From Bacteroidales bacterium (GTDB lineage Bacteria; Bacteroidota; Bacteroidia; Bacteroidales; WCHB1-69), in assembly GCA_016285615.1 (NCBI GenBank), contig JAEERB010000056.1, positions 1 through 15,471 on the forward strand: a stretch of DNA of 15,471 nucleotides. The letters run 5' to 3'. The notes beneath the pieces are model-generated. The model had not been told where the DNA came from. It saw only the letters and a program-made list of their open reading frames with translations, and searched no databases. Positions 7,808 to 15,471 of this stretch are shown here, one piece after another. The position numbers and the translations under genes are program-made. How positions within the stretch are numbered: the first letter of the stretch is position 1; each line of letters opens with the position of its first letter.

Positions 7808-8329
7808 TTAGTTGTCCGAACCGATGGTGTCGGGGTTGATGATAACCACACGCCACTTATCGTCGCGTTCAATCGGTTTCTTCGGTTCTTCGGTTGGCGT
7901 GGTGGCCTGTTGTACGGGCTTTTCGCTCGTTGTGGCGTTCTGTTTGGCTTCCCTTTCTTCCAGACGCTTCATCTCTTCGGGGGTCACACCGAAGTCACAG
8001 TAGATTTCGTCTGGTTGTGTATTTATTTCAGCATCAGCTATTTGGATTGTGTCTTCGGCTGCAATGATGGGGTCGTTAGAGGGTTCTGTCATCACCTGCA
8101 TAGTGTCGGTAGTGGCTTCGGGCTTGGGTGAGAGGTACTTGTAGGCCAGGTAGCCGCCCGTGGATAATAAACCGACTGTCACCAGCGAAATGGCGGCAAT
8201 CTTCAGTGCGCCGACTGAAGTGCCGATGCCGCTCTGGCGGGCGAATTTACGCCAAGCCGAGGCTTTGTAGGCGTATTGTTTTTGTTCGATTTTTGCTTTA
8301 AGCAGTTGGTCAAAGTTATCCATAGACAT
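7808..8329 (-). CDS. Single-pass membrane protein after ECF sigma; candidate anti-sigma factor
   Basis: This is a 173-residue protein with a cytosolic N-terminus of about 42 residues, one membrane segment (about 44-63) and a periplasmic tail of about 110 residues rich in Thr, Glu and Pro. Basic residues before the membrane segment place the N-terminus inside. The opening FDQLLKAKIEQ...SAWRKF, with a conserved-looking Trp26, resembles the cytosolic heads of membrane proteins that often follow ECF sigma genes in Bacteroidetes. It starts 2 bp after the sigma stop codon, so the two are cotranscribed. A role as anti-sigma or sigma partner is inferred from position and topology; no classical zinc anti-sigma HXXXCXXC motif is present. 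A second ATG lies two codons further in. Confidence 0.7.
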   Translation of the reverse strand: MSMDNFDQLLKAKIEQKQYAYKASAWRKFARQSGIGTSVGALKIAAISLVTVGLLSTGGYLAYKYLSPKPEATTDTMQVMTEPSNDPIIAAEDTIQIADAEINTQPDEIYCDFGVTPEEMKRLEEREAKQNATTSEKPVQQATTPTEEPKKPIERDDKWRVVIINPDTIGSDN

Positions 8330-8331
8330 TT

Positions 8332-8892
8332 TTATCTGTTGTTGATAATTTTCTGTTTCAGTGTGTTGCGTGCGAAATTGAGGTGCCAGTGGGAGGTTCC
8401 TTCCTTGATGTTGAGCTTCTCTGCAATTTCGGCGTGCGTATAGTTTTCGAATATGTAAAGGTTGAAAACCAGTCGGCTGACCGGCGGCAACTCCTGTATG
8501 AGTTCCATCAGCTCGTCGCCCGACAATTTTTCGAGGGCGGGGTTGACGTCGTACCGTTGCAGTTCTGTTTCCGATACCGATTCATATTCTACCGTTTCAA
8601 TGAGCGTCTTGTATTTCCGCTGGAAGTCAATGGCGGCGTTGGTCATCACTCGCTTCATCCATGCCTCGAAAGAGCCTGTGTCCTCGTACTGCTCCAAGTT
8701 GGAGAAGATCTTCAAGAACCCTTCGCTGAGCATATCCTCCGCTTCATCAGGATTGCTGGCGTATCGCATACAGATGCCGAACATGTGACTGTAGTAGGTC
8801 TTGAACAGCTTGTGTTGGGCACGATGACTACCACGCTTGCAATCTGCAATGAGTTGGGTGAGTTTTGGATCGTTGCGATTTTCGGTGTCCAT
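8332..8892 (-). CDS. ECF-type RNA polymerase sigma factor
   Basis: This is a 186-residue sigma-70 family protein of the extracytoplasmic-function group, with regions 2 and 4 only. Region 2 spans about 27-93 and contains DEAEDMLSEGFLKIF and the promoter-melting segment AWMKRVMTNAAIDF. Region 4 spans about 128-180 with ELPPVSRLVFNLYIFENYTH and the helix-turn-helix AEIAEKLNIKEGTSHWHLNF. It directs RNA polymerase to an alternative promoter set. It lies 51 bp downstream of lptD and 2 bp upstream of a single-pass membrane protein, all on the same strand. I see no promoter in the 51-bp gap, so readthrough from lptD is plausible. The regulon is unknown. Confidence 0.93.
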   Translation of the reverse strand: MDTENRNDPKLTQLIADCKRGSHRAQHKLFKTYYSHMFGICMRYASNPDEAEDMLSEGFLKIFSNLEQYEDTGSFEAWMKRVMTNAAIDFQRKYKTLIETVEYESVSETELQRYDVNPALEKLSGDELMELIQELPPVSRLVFNLYIFENYTHAEIAEKLNIKEGTSHWHLNFARNTLKQKIINNR

Positions 8893-8943
8893 ATTGATAA
8901 ACGGATTTTCGAATCAGAATCTTGGGTGCTTAAATGCTTTTTT

Positions 8944-11622
8944 TTAGAAATTCTCTCTAAAGTCGTGTTTCTTGTTGTATTTCAGGTCTTGCAGTACCGA
9001 TGCTTTGACATTGATGGTGAAGCTCCAGCCGCGGCGCAGACCGAACGGAATCCAGTTGAAACGCATCTCCCAGCAGTGCAGGTCGCGGTAGATGTCGAGC
9101 GAAGTGTAGGAGAGTGTCTTGGCCACAAAGTCGTAACCTGTGGTAAAGCCGATTTTCCACTTTTTAGTGATGTTGAAATCGCCCATGATGTTCAATGTCT
9201 GGATGATGTTGTTCTTGTATTTATCGTGCGATGTGCCGAGGTAATAGTAGAAATTGTCGTTGACGGAGTAGTTGAACGAGTAGTTGAGCGTGATGGACCA
9301 CGGATTGGAGAAGTCGGGCCGCTTGTTGGGCATGCCGAGGGCGTTCTCCGGAAGGATGGTGTTCTGCTCCGGCTGCTTCTTTTTCTTCTTGCTGTTGCTG
9401 AACGTGTTTTGGCTCAAAGTCCAGTTGACGCCAATGCTGATGTTGGAGTTGGAGAAACGGAGCAGTCGTTTGTTTTTCTTCCATTCAAACTGGTTGATAC
9501 GGACACCGTTTTCGTTGTAGCAGTAGGGGTCGAAGCCGATGCTGAAGGTGATGAAAATCTGTTTGAAAAGGGTGGTTCGCCCCGAAATGGTAAAGAGCGA
9601 CCATCGTAGCGAGTCGGCGGCGAAGTCGTAATACTCCGATAGGTCAAGGTTTTCCAGCAGGACCACTTTCTTCATGCCGGTGATGGTATCCCTCTTCGAG
9701 CGTACTTTCATCTCGATGTTGTTGCCTAACGAGAGGCGTGCGATGGCTGTGGTCCTGGAAGGAACGCCGCCATAAATTGAGTTGGAGAAGTAGGAGTAGG
9801 TAACCTCTTGGCCCGTGATGGTGTTGAAGTAGGTGCCTGTGGTGGCACCGCTCAAGTTGGGCGTGTAAGTAAAACTGAGGTTAGGCGTTAGCACGTGGCG
9901 GAGAGCGGTCAGCCAGCCCTTCTTGAACTGGTACATGACATAAACCTTGGTGGTTAGCGCCGTCGACAAGGAGAGTTGGTGCAAAGCGTGGAATTTGCGT
10001 CGGAAGATGTCGTTGACCTGCCCTTTGGCCTCACCGCCCGTCGTGTCCACGGAGAATTTCTTCTCAATAGACTGTAAATACCACTTCTCGGTGAAGTTGA
10101 TGCTGGTGTTCCAGTTGATTTTCTTGGCAATTTTAATGGGAATGGAGATGGGAATGGTATGCTTCATGCCAATGCTCATGTTTTCCCAAGTCTCGGGTTT
10201 GAAGAGCAGCGAGTCGTACGTGTCTATCTGGTTGGTGTATTGCGTTGACCATTTCATGGAGATGTTGTCATACCATTTCAGCGGGCCGCTTTTGTTCTTC
10301 TTCCGGAAAGGATAGAATTGGTTGACCGACATGTTGATGTCGGGCAGCGACAACGTGACAATGCCTGTCTGCGTGTTTTGGGCGTAAGAGGCGGTTGCAT
10401 CAATGAAGAAGACACCTCTGATGTTGGTGGTAAAGTTGAGTTTTGAGGTGTATTGGTTTGATAGATAATCGTTTACGCTTGATGGGTTGTAGGTGTTGTA
10501 CGAGCGGCTCACGATGTCGATGTGGGCGGAGAATCGGGTGGTGGGGTGCGATTTGGGATCCTGGTTGTGGTCCCAGTAGAACTTGAAGTCGTTGGTCTTG
10601 TAGAACTCGTCGGTCTCGCGCTCGCCAAACAGGTTCTGTGCGTAGCTGACGTTGATAAGGCCTTTGCACTTGTAGCGCACCACATAGTTCGAACGTACCT
10701 TGGCGGCCCAGCTGCCTCGTGTGTAAATGTCGCCTAAGATGGCGAGGTCGAAATTGTCGCTGATGCCGAAATAGAAGCCGCCGTTTTCCAAGTAGAATCC
10801 GCGGTTGCCCGACTCACCGATGGTGGGCATGAGGAAGCCCGATTTACGCCCCTTCTGGATGGGAAAGTAGCCAAAGGGTATGGCCAGTACCGTTGGCACA
10901 CCGTCAAAGCTGAGGTAGGCGGGACCCGTAACGATTTTATCGTTGGGCATCACCTTGGCTTTGGTGAAGGCAATCTCAAAGTGCGGGTGGTCGAGTTCGC
11001 AGGTGGTGTATTTGCCTCGCTTGATGTAAGAGGTGTTATCGTCCATCTTCTTCACCTGCTCGCCGTGGATAAATCCCTCACCTTCGGTGGTGATGACATC
11101 CCAGATTTTGCCTTTTTTAGTGTTAAAATTGTACTTTATCTCGTGGGTTCTGAACGAGTACTCACCCTGCGTGAAGACGGGATGCCCGTTGATGGAGCCG
11201 TTTTCGTTGGCTATGCCGCTGGCATACAATTCATTATTCTTGAAGTCGATTTCGATATAGTCGGCTTCCAACGTCATGTCTTCGTATTCCACTTTGGCAT
11301 CGTGAAACAGATATACTTTTCGCTCTTTCATGTTAAAAATGAGCGAGTCGGCAGAGGTGTACGGGATGATGGAAGTGATGGCATTTTTCGAAATCCGTCG
11401 TTTGGGAACGGTGTCTCTTGGAATAGAATCGGGCAAAACTACGTTACTTTTCTGCCTGATACGCCCGCGTCTTATGGTGTCAGATGCCGTTTTGACGGGA
11501 GTTTGGGAGGCGTGGGTGGTGTCTTCTTGCGCCCAAAGAGAAAATCCTAATATGCAGAATATTAGCATGATGCATATTCTTAGGAGAAGGTGGCCACGAA
11601 AATCTCCGTTTTTTTTTCTCAA
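8944..11622 (-). CDS. lptD: LPS-assembly outer membrane protein LptD (Bacteroidetes type, TTG start)
   Basis: This is the outer-membrane barrel that inserts lipopolysaccharide into the outer leaflet. An N-terminal signal peptide ends near LWAQ (30-32). An OstA/LptA-like beta-jellyroll region follows from about residue 91, containing KVEYEDMTLEADYIEID. Next are the LptD-typical YTTCELDHPHF (205-215) and PFGYFPIQKGRKSGFLMPT (249-267), and then a beta-barrel ending in Phe. At 892 residues it has the usual length for Bacteroidetes LptD. No ATG precedes the signal peptide; the next ATG (codon 19) would remove its basic n-region, so the TTG at 11622-11620 is the better start. An in-frame stop lies 18 bp upstream. 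It heads a leftward unit with the ECF sigma gene and is divergent from the amidase gene. Confidence 0.88.
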   Translation of the reverse strand: MRKKNGDFRGHLLLRICIMLIFCILGFSLWAQEDTTHASQTPVKTASDTIRRGRIRQKSNVVLPDSIPRDTVPKRRISKNAITSIIPYTSADSLIFNMKERKVYLFHDAKVEYEDMTLEADYIEIDFKNNELYASGIANENGSINGHPVFTQGEYSFRTHEIKYNFNTKKGKIWDVITTEGEGFIHGEQVKKMDDNTSYIKRGKYTTCELDHPHFEIAFTKAKVMPNDKIVTGPAYLSFDGVPTVLAIPFGYFPIQKGRKSGFLMPTIGESGNRGFYLENGGFYFGISDNFDLAILGDIYTRGSWAAKVRSNYVVRYKCKGLINVSYAQNLFGERETDEFYKTNDFKFYWDHNQDPKSHPTTRFSAHIDIVSRSYNTYNPSSVNDYLSNQYTSKLNFTTNIRGVFFIDATASYAQNTQTGIVTLSLPDINMSVNQFYPFRKKNKSGPLKWYDNISMKWSTQYTNQIDTYDSLLFKPETWENMSIGMKHTIPISIPIKIAKKINWNTSINFTEKWYLQSIEKKFSVDTTGGEAKGQVNDIFRRKFHALHQLSLSTALTTKVYVMYQFKKGWLTALRHVLTPNLSFTYTPNLSGATTGTYFNTITGQEVTYSYFSNSIYGGVPSRTTAIARLSLGNNIEMKVRSKRDTITGMKKVVLLENLDLSEYYDFAADSLRWSLFTISGRTTLFKQIFITFSIGFDPYCYNENGVRINQFEWKKNKRLLRFSNSNISIGVNWTLSQNTFSNSKKKKKQPEQNTILPENALGMPNKRPDFSNPWSITLNYSFNYSVNDNFYYYLGTSHDKYKNNIIQTLNIMGDFNITKKWKIGFTTGYDFVAKTLSYTSLDIYRDLHCWEMRFNWIPFGLRRGWSFTINVKASVLQDLKYNKKHDFRENF

Positions 11623-11648
11623 AATGCGCTTGGTTTCTTATTTATAAG

Positions 11649-11656
11649 TATTTTTG
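11649..11656 (+). promoter_or_regulatory. Candidate -7 box for the amidase gene
   Basis: TATTTTTG matches TAnnTTTG and lies 40 bp upstream of the amidase ATG at 11697. The predicted transcript start is near 11662. No clear TTTG -33 element is found 19-21 bp upstream. It forms an exact inverted repeat with the minus-strand box at 11672-11679. Confidence 0.45.
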
Positions 11657-11671
11657 TACAAAATAAACTTT

Positions 11672-11679
11672 CAAAAATA
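11672..11679 (-). promoter_or_regulatory. Candidate -7 box for lptD
   Basis: On the minus strand this reads TATTTTTG, an exact TAnnTTTG match. The predicted start near 11665 gives a leader of about 43 nt before the TTG start of lptD. No clear -33 TTTG is present at the normal distance. Its predicted start point nearly coincides with that of the opposing amidase promoter. Confidence 0.4.
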
Positions 11680-11696
11680 CGCAAAAGTTTTAACCT

Positions 11697-12881
11697 ATGA
11701 ACATAAAAAAAGCAGTTTTATTATTTGCTGTGTTAACTTTTTTTAACGGAATGGCGCCAGCGCAATCTTTCGATAAGGTGACGAAGGTGGTGATAGACGC
11801 GGGCCATGGCGGCAAGGATGCTGGAGCTGTCGGCAAACGCGAGATGGAGAAGAATGTCGTTTTGTCGGTGGCCCTCAAGTTAGGCAAGCTGATTTCCGAC
11901 AATTATGACGATGTTCAAGTGATTTATACCCGCAAAACAGATGTGTTTGTGGAGTTGTACCGCCGTGCGCAGATTGCCAACGACAATCATGCCCAACTCT
12001 TCATCTCATTGCACTGCAACAGCAACGAGAATCGTGCTCCGTCGGGAGTGGAGACCTACGTGATGGGCTTGCACAAGACCGAGGCCAACTTCGAGGTGGC
12101 TAAGAAAGAAAATGCGGCTATGTTGCTGGAAAAGAACTACTCCAACAATTATGGCGGCTTCGATCCCAACTCGCCCGAAGCGCATGTGATGTTCTCGCTC
12201 TACACTTCGGCCTACTTGAACAACTCTATCTTGTTTGCCGACAAAGTGCAGAAAAATCTGGTGGCCAACACCCATTTTATCGACCGCAAAGTGAAACAAG
12301 CTGGCTTCTGGGTGCTCTACAAGGTGGCCATGCCGAGTGTGCTGGTCGAGCTGGGCTTCATCTCCAACTACGAGGAGGAGGGCAAGCTGATGAAGCAGAG
12401 CATGCAAGACCTGATGGCAGGCTCCATCTACAATGCTTTTGTGGATTATAAGAACCAATTGGAACGCACCGATAAGCCCGGACTTGACCTAAAGCCGCTG
12501 CAGAAGGCTGTGGCCGAGGCTACCAAGCCGGCACCGAAACCCGAAGTGCCTGTCATTGCACCCCAAAAACCGGATACGATTGCAACTCAAAATCAAGAGA
12601 AAACCGCTTCCAATCTCGAAATCCGCTTCCGCGTGCAGTTCTATACATCTCCTAAGGATGAACCGGTGACCGATGCCAAGTTTGCCAATGTCAAGGATGT
12701 GCGTCGTTATCAGCAGAATGGCGTGTGGAAGTACACTTCGGGCAACGAGACGAGCGAAGATGCTGCGCAGCAGTTGTTGAAGCAGTTGCGCAAGAACGGC
12801 TATCCCGATGCCTTTATGGTGGCCTTTAAGAACGAAGTCCGCATTACAATGTCGGAAGCACGTGAATTGATCAAAAACTAG
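11697..12881 (+). CDS. N-acetylmuramoyl-L-alanine amidase (Amidase_3) with C-terminal SPOR-like domain
   Basis: This zinc enzyme cleaves the bond between N-acetylmuramic acid and L-alanine in peptidoglycan, usually at the division septum. After a signal peptide (about 1-22, ending APAQS) comes an Amidase_3 domain (about 29-252). It has DAGHGG with ligand His37, Glu51 in MEKNVV, SLHCNS with ligand His106, and catalytic Glu218 in LVELGFISN. A Pro/Lys-rich linker (about 265-300) joins a terminal domain of about 90 residues with FRVQFYTSP and a segment reading YQQNGVWKYTSGN. These look like a SPOR domain, which binds glycan strands stripped of peptides. All expected metal and catalytic residues are present. 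The next gene starts 5 bp downstream. Confidence 0.93.
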   Translation: MNIKKAVLLFAVLTFFNGMAPAQSFDKVTKVVIDAGHGGKDAGAVGKREMEKNVVLSVALKLGKLISDNYDDVQVIYTRKTDVFVELYRRAQIANDNHAQLFISLHCNSNENRAPSGVETYVMGLHKTEANFEVAKKENAAMLLEKNYSNNYGGFDPNSPEAHVMFSLYTSAYLNNSILFADKVQKNLVANTHFIDRKVKQAGFWVLYKVAMPSVLVELGFISNYEEEGKLMKQSMQDLMAGSIYNAFVDYKNQLERTDKPGLDLKPLQKAVAEATKPAPKPEVPVIAPQKPDTIATQNQEKTASNLEIRFRVQFYTSPKDEPVTDAKFANVKDVRRYQQNGVWKYTSGNETSEDAAQQLLKQLRKNGYPDAFMVAFKNEVRITMSEARELIKN

Positions 12882-12886
12882 TTTGT

Positions 12887-13831
12887 ATGAGGATCTTGCG
12901 CAAGATTTCGATAGTATTGGCTGCTTTCCTGCTTGCTATGAGTGGGTTGCAGGCGCATACGCTACCTGCCGATACGACCGTGCGCAAGAGCAAGGTGAAG
13001 AATCAGGAACCGCTTTCATTGCTCGACCGCGGCTTCGACTTTATCATCGGCGCAGGCATCTATTTCGGAGGCCGCTATAGCGCTGGCTACTATTCGGGCA
13101 TTCCTGAAAATGAGAATAATCTCAACTATATCTTCGACAACTATTACCGTAGGAAGGAGATTGTTGAGTTGATAATAGAAAACAACAAATATATTACTGG
13201 TTACGATTCCACCATCGCCATCAAGGAGTATCCCTCCAAAATGCGATACTCGCCGGCGCTCTCCATTTCGTTGGGATTTTCCTACAAGTTTACCAAAAAC
13301 TGGGGACTGACCTTTACCTATTCTTTTGCCCGTCTGGTTGCGAAAGATGTCTTCACGGTGGGCTATCAGGCCATTTCCGGCAATGAGCATAACGACTATC
13401 TGTTGTATAGTCTGGTGGGCAAGGAGAACCGTTCGTTTTTCGACTTGTCGGTGCGCTATCTCTTTCATCCTTCGAAGGTGGTAAAGCCGTTTCTGGAATT
13501 TGGCGTGCAGTTTAATTATGTGAAAGTCAAATATTTTAAAGCTATTATCGAGGATAAAGAATTTGAGTTGTTGGATTGGTATCGTGGTCAGAACTATGTG
13601 CCAGGGGTAGATATGCAGAAATTGAATGTTATCTATGGCGGCCCCGGTTTCGGCTTCTCGGCGGCGGCTGGTCTGAAGATTGTTTGCACCAAAGTTATCT
13701 CAGTGGATCCTATCTTTTACATATCTATTTCGAAATTAGGACTTAAAGGCTACAACGATTTTGATAAGCACAGTATCAATTATGGTGCTTACATCCGTTT
13801 CGTGATGAACGATAGTTTTTTCGCTAGATAA
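12887..13831 (+). CDS. Outer-membrane beta-barrel protein, function unknown
   Basis: This 314-residue protein has a signal peptide (MRILRKISIVLAAFLLAMSG, cleavage after LQA near residue 23). The mature part is rich in alternating hydrophobic and aromatic residues, with Gly/Tyr-rich strands such as FIIGAGIYFGGRYSAGYYSG, SISLGFSYKF, WGLTFTYSF and GAYIRFVM. This is the pattern of a small outer-membrane beta-barrel of about 8-12 strands. I cannot match it to a named family. It starts 5 bp after the amidase stop and is therefore almost certainly cotranscribed. A joint role of barrel and amidase at the envelope is inferred from position only. Confidence 0.75.
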   Translation: MRILRKISIVLAAFLLAMSGLQAHTLPADTTVRKSKVKNQEPLSLLDRGFDFIIGAGIYFGGRYSAGYYSGIPENENNLNYIFDNYYRRKEIVELIIENNKYITGYDSTIAIKEYPSKMRYSPALSISLGFSYKFTKNWGLTFTYSFARLVAKDVFTVGYQAISGNEHNDYLLYSLVGKENRSFFDLSVRYLFHPSKVVKPFLEFGVQFNYVKVKYFKAIIEDKEFELLDWYRGQNYVPGVDMQKLNVIYGGPGFGFSAAAGLKIVCTKVISVDPIFYISISKLGLKGYNDFDKHSINYGAYIRFVMNDSFFAR

Positions 13832-13837
13832 AATTTT

Positions 13838-13868
13838 TTTGTTGGATAATAAAAAAATCGTATTTTTG
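13838..13868 (+). promoter_or_regulatory. Bacteroidetes-type promoter for rho
   Basis: TTTG at 13838-13841 and TATTTTTG at 13861-13868 are separated by exactly 19 bp, a full match to the Bacteroides -33/-7 consensus. The predicted start is around 13873-13876, giving a leader of about 85 nt before the rho ATG. The -33 element begins only 7 bp after the stop of the preceding barrel gene. Confidence 0.75.
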
Positions 13869-13875
13869 CTGCACC

Positions 13876-13900
13876 AAAGTTCAGCTATTCTTTGAACTTT
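13876..13900 (+). promoter_or_regulatory. Perfect 8-bp stem-loop at the 5' end of the rho leader
   Basis: AAAGTTCA (13876-13883) and TGAACTTT (13893-13900) are perfect inverted repeats around a 9-nt loop. ATTTT then CCCCC follow directly. The hairpin begins almost at the predicted transcript start. It could protect the 5' end of rho mRNA, act as an attenuator, or act as a weak terminator for the upstream amidase–barrel transcript. The stem is AT-rich (2 G-C pairs of 8), so strong intrinsic termination is unlikely. Confidence 0.6.
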
Positions 13901-13935
13901 ATTTTCCCCCACATTTTTTACTTTTTTGACTTTTA
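13895..13935 (+). promoter_or_regulatory. G-poor pyrimidine tract in rho leader (possible rut-like site)
   Basis: This 41-nt stretch has a single G (13928) and nine C residues, five of them in a row, and otherwise mostly T and A. Unstructured, C-containing and G-poor RNA is the kind Rho loads on. E. coli rho is known to limit its own expression by termination in its leader. That this tract does the same here is inference. Confidence 0.35.
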
Positions 13936-13959
13936 GTAAGATTAATAAATCCATTTTAT

Positions 13960-15471
13960 ATGCTTGAATCACAGGAAAATAAACCAAAGAGGAGAAGAAT
14001 CTCCACGGCTACTCCTATAGCCACTTCCAATGAGAAGAAAATCAGCGATGGCATTGTACCTGGCAGCGAAAAAGCCAGTCGAAAAGCCATGCGAGAAAAG
14101 GAAGCTAAAGAGGCCGTCGAAACTGCTCAAGTAGTTGTAGGAGAAGCTCAAATGATTGAAAATGAGCCGACTGATGCTCCGAAGGAAATGGCCAAACCCA
14201 AACGTGGTCGTCGCAGTTCCAAAAATTCAAGTGTTAAAAAATCACAAAGCCAGCCAGAAGAGGTTACTTTGTTCAGTGCGTCTGAGAATATTCCCCAAGC
14301 AGCACCCAGTATGGTTATTCCTGCCGTTTTGAGTGATGATATTTGCGATGCCGAATTCCAAAAATCTGCACAAGACACTGAAAAGAAAACGAAAAAGCGT
14401 GGTAGAAAACTGTCAAAACCAGCTGATGAGATTGAGAATTCCGATATTAGGGAGATGTTATTGGATGATTTCGTCTTTACGCAACCCGACCAGAAAAGCA
14501 CGCAGTTGCAAGAAGATATGGCGGTGATGCTTGAGCGCGCAGAGGCTCCCGTGGAAGATGTCGCCGACGATGATGAGTCGGAAGAAGATGACGATGAAGT
14601 TGTTGAAAATGAGACTGAAGCGGAGACTGCTGCGGCAGAGACACCTTCGACGACGGAGGCGCAACCTAAGAAAAATGACCATCACGGAAAAGGAAATAAG
14701 AACAACAATGCACAGAATGTTGATGAGCAGTGGAATCTGATTGCCAACGCCGAATTTGAAGGTAATGTTATGGCGGAGGGTGTGCTGGAGATTCATGACA
14801 ATTGCGGCTTCCTCAGGTCTTCGGATTACAACTATCTGCCTTCTCCCGACGATGTGTATGTTTCTTTAAATCAGATAAAAACATACGGTTTGAAGAATGG
14901 TGACACGGTGCGTGGCCCGATTCGTCCGCCCAAGAAAGGCGACAAGTTCTTCCCGCTGACTAAAGTGGAGAAAATCAATGGCTGCGACCCTGAGGAAATT
15001 CGCGACCGTATCCCATTTGACTATCTGGTGCCGATGTTCCCCAACCAGAAAATCCGTCTGACGGGCCATTCGGGCGACAATGTGTGCACGCGTGTTATCG
15101 ACCTGTTTGCTCCTATTGGCAAGGGTCAGCGCGGTCTGATTGTGGCTCAGCCCAAGACAGGTAAAACCGTTCTGCTGAAAGAGGTTGCCAACGCCATTTC
15201 GGCCAACCATCCCGAGATATATCTGATTATCCTCTTGATTGACGAGCGTCCCGAAGAGGTGACCGACATGCAGCGCAGTGTCAAAGCTGAGGTTATCTCC
15301 TCCACCTTCGACGAGCCTGCCGAGCGTCACGTGAAGATTGCCAACATTGTGCTTGAAAAGGCCAAGCGCATGGTTGAGTGCGGCCACGATGTGTGCATCT
15401 TGTTAGACTCTATCACCCGTCTGGCGCGCGCCTTCAATACCGTTTGCCCTGCGTCGGGTAAGGTGCTGTCG
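13960..15471 (+). CDS. rho: Transcription termination factor Rho with long disordered N-terminus (3' end beyond window)
   Basis: Rho is a hexameric RNA helicase that ends transcription. The open frame covers 504 codons from ATG 13960 and runs off the window. Residues 1 to about 255 are charged and low in complexity: basic patches KPKRRR (8-13), KPKRGRR (79-85) and KKRGRK (145-150), then an acidic run at 203-222. The RNA-binding cold-shock-like domain follows (GVLEI at 274, then CGFLRS and PDDVYVS). The ATPase core has Walker A AQPKTGKT (396-403), [14 protein letters not shown], and Walker [12 protein letters not shown] with Asp483. Relative to E. coli Rho (419 residues), the P-loop lysine is shifted by about 218 residues. 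Long N-terminal insertions are typical of Bacteroidetes Rho; in Bacteroides thetaiotaomicron such a region is reported to drive condensate formation. Confidence 0.97.
   Translation, partial: MLESQENKPKRRRISTATPIATSNEKKISDGIVPGSEKASRKAMREKEAKEAVETAQVVVGEAQMIENEPTDAPKEMAKPKRGRRSSKNSSVKKSQSQPEEVTLFSASENIPQAAPSMVIPAVLSDDICDAEFQKSAQDTEKKTKKRGRKLSKPADEIENSDIREMLLDDFVFTQPDQKSTQLQEDMAVMLERAEAPVEDVADDDESEEDDDEVVENETEAETAAAETPSTTEAQPKKNDHHGKGNKNNNAQNVDEQWNLIANAEFEGNVMAEGVLEIHDNCGFLRSSDYNYLPSPDDVYVSLNQIKTYGLKNGDTVRGPIRPPKKGDKFFPLTKVEKINGCDPEEIRDRIPFDYLVPMFPNQKIRLTGHSGDNVCTRVIDLFAPIGKGQRGLIVAQPKTGKTVLLKEVANAISANHPEIYLIILLIDERPEEVTDMQRSVKAEVISSTFDEPAERHVKIANIVLEKAKRMVECGHDVCILLDSITRLARAFNTVCPASGKVLS

Noticed and set aside
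8893..8943. Separate promoter for the ECF sigma gene
   Set aside because: The 51-bp gap contains no TAnnTTTG match on the minus strand. ECF promoters can differ, so autoregulation cannot be excluded, but nothing supports a call.
8383..9609. A 408-codon open frame on the plus strand across the sigma and lptD genes
   Set aside because: It runs antisense through two well-supported genes, is Val/Glu-rich without motifs, and has no promoter or start context. It is a shadow frame.

Overview
The window reads as chromosomal core DNA of a member of the Bacteroidota, most likely Bacteroidales. The evidence is the gene order rsfS–ftsH–LUD-domain gene–cdsA, a Bacteroidetes-type LptD, a SPOR-tailed AmiC-like amidase, a Rho factor with a very long disordered N-terminus, and several matches to the Bacteroides promoter (-33 TTTG, 19 bp, -7 TAnnTTTG). 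Gene starts mostly lack a clear Shine-Dalgarno sequence. I see no mobile element, tRNA, rRNA or CRISPR array, and no gene-free stretch longer than about 130 bp.

Layout. (1) 1-936, minus strand: the 5' three-fifths or so of a secreted lysyl-endopeptidase-like serine protease, cut by the window edge before its catalytic serine. (2) 937-1066: divergent promoter region. (3) 1067-5120, plus strand: the housekeeping cluster rsfS, ftsH, LUD-domain gene, cdsA (ribosome silencing, membrane proteolysis, unknown, phospholipid synthesis). (4) 5198-7788, plus strand: a secreted HEXXH metallopeptidase whose stop codon overlaps the start of a lipoprotein bearing a likely surface-export signal. (5) 11622-7808, minus strand: a gene set reading leftward, LptD (LPS transport to the outer membrane), an ECF sigma factor, and a single-pass membrane protein that is a candidate anti-sigma or sigma partner. 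(6) 11697-13831, plus strand: a cell-wall amidase and an outer-membrane beta-barrel protein. (7) 13960-15471, plus strand: rho, with a canonical promoter and a structured, pyrimidine-rich leader; its 3' end lies outside the window.

Most genes concern the cell envelope: LPS transport, phospholipid synthesis, membrane quality control, peptidoglycan hydrolysis, an outer-membrane barrel and exported peptidases. No obviously new multi-gene system stands out. The points most worth pursuing are the coupled peptidase/surface-lipoprotein pair, the LptD–sigma–membrane-protein unit, the rho leader with its hairpin and G-poor tract, the long charged Rho N-terminus, and the face-to-face -7 boxes between lptD and the amidase gene.
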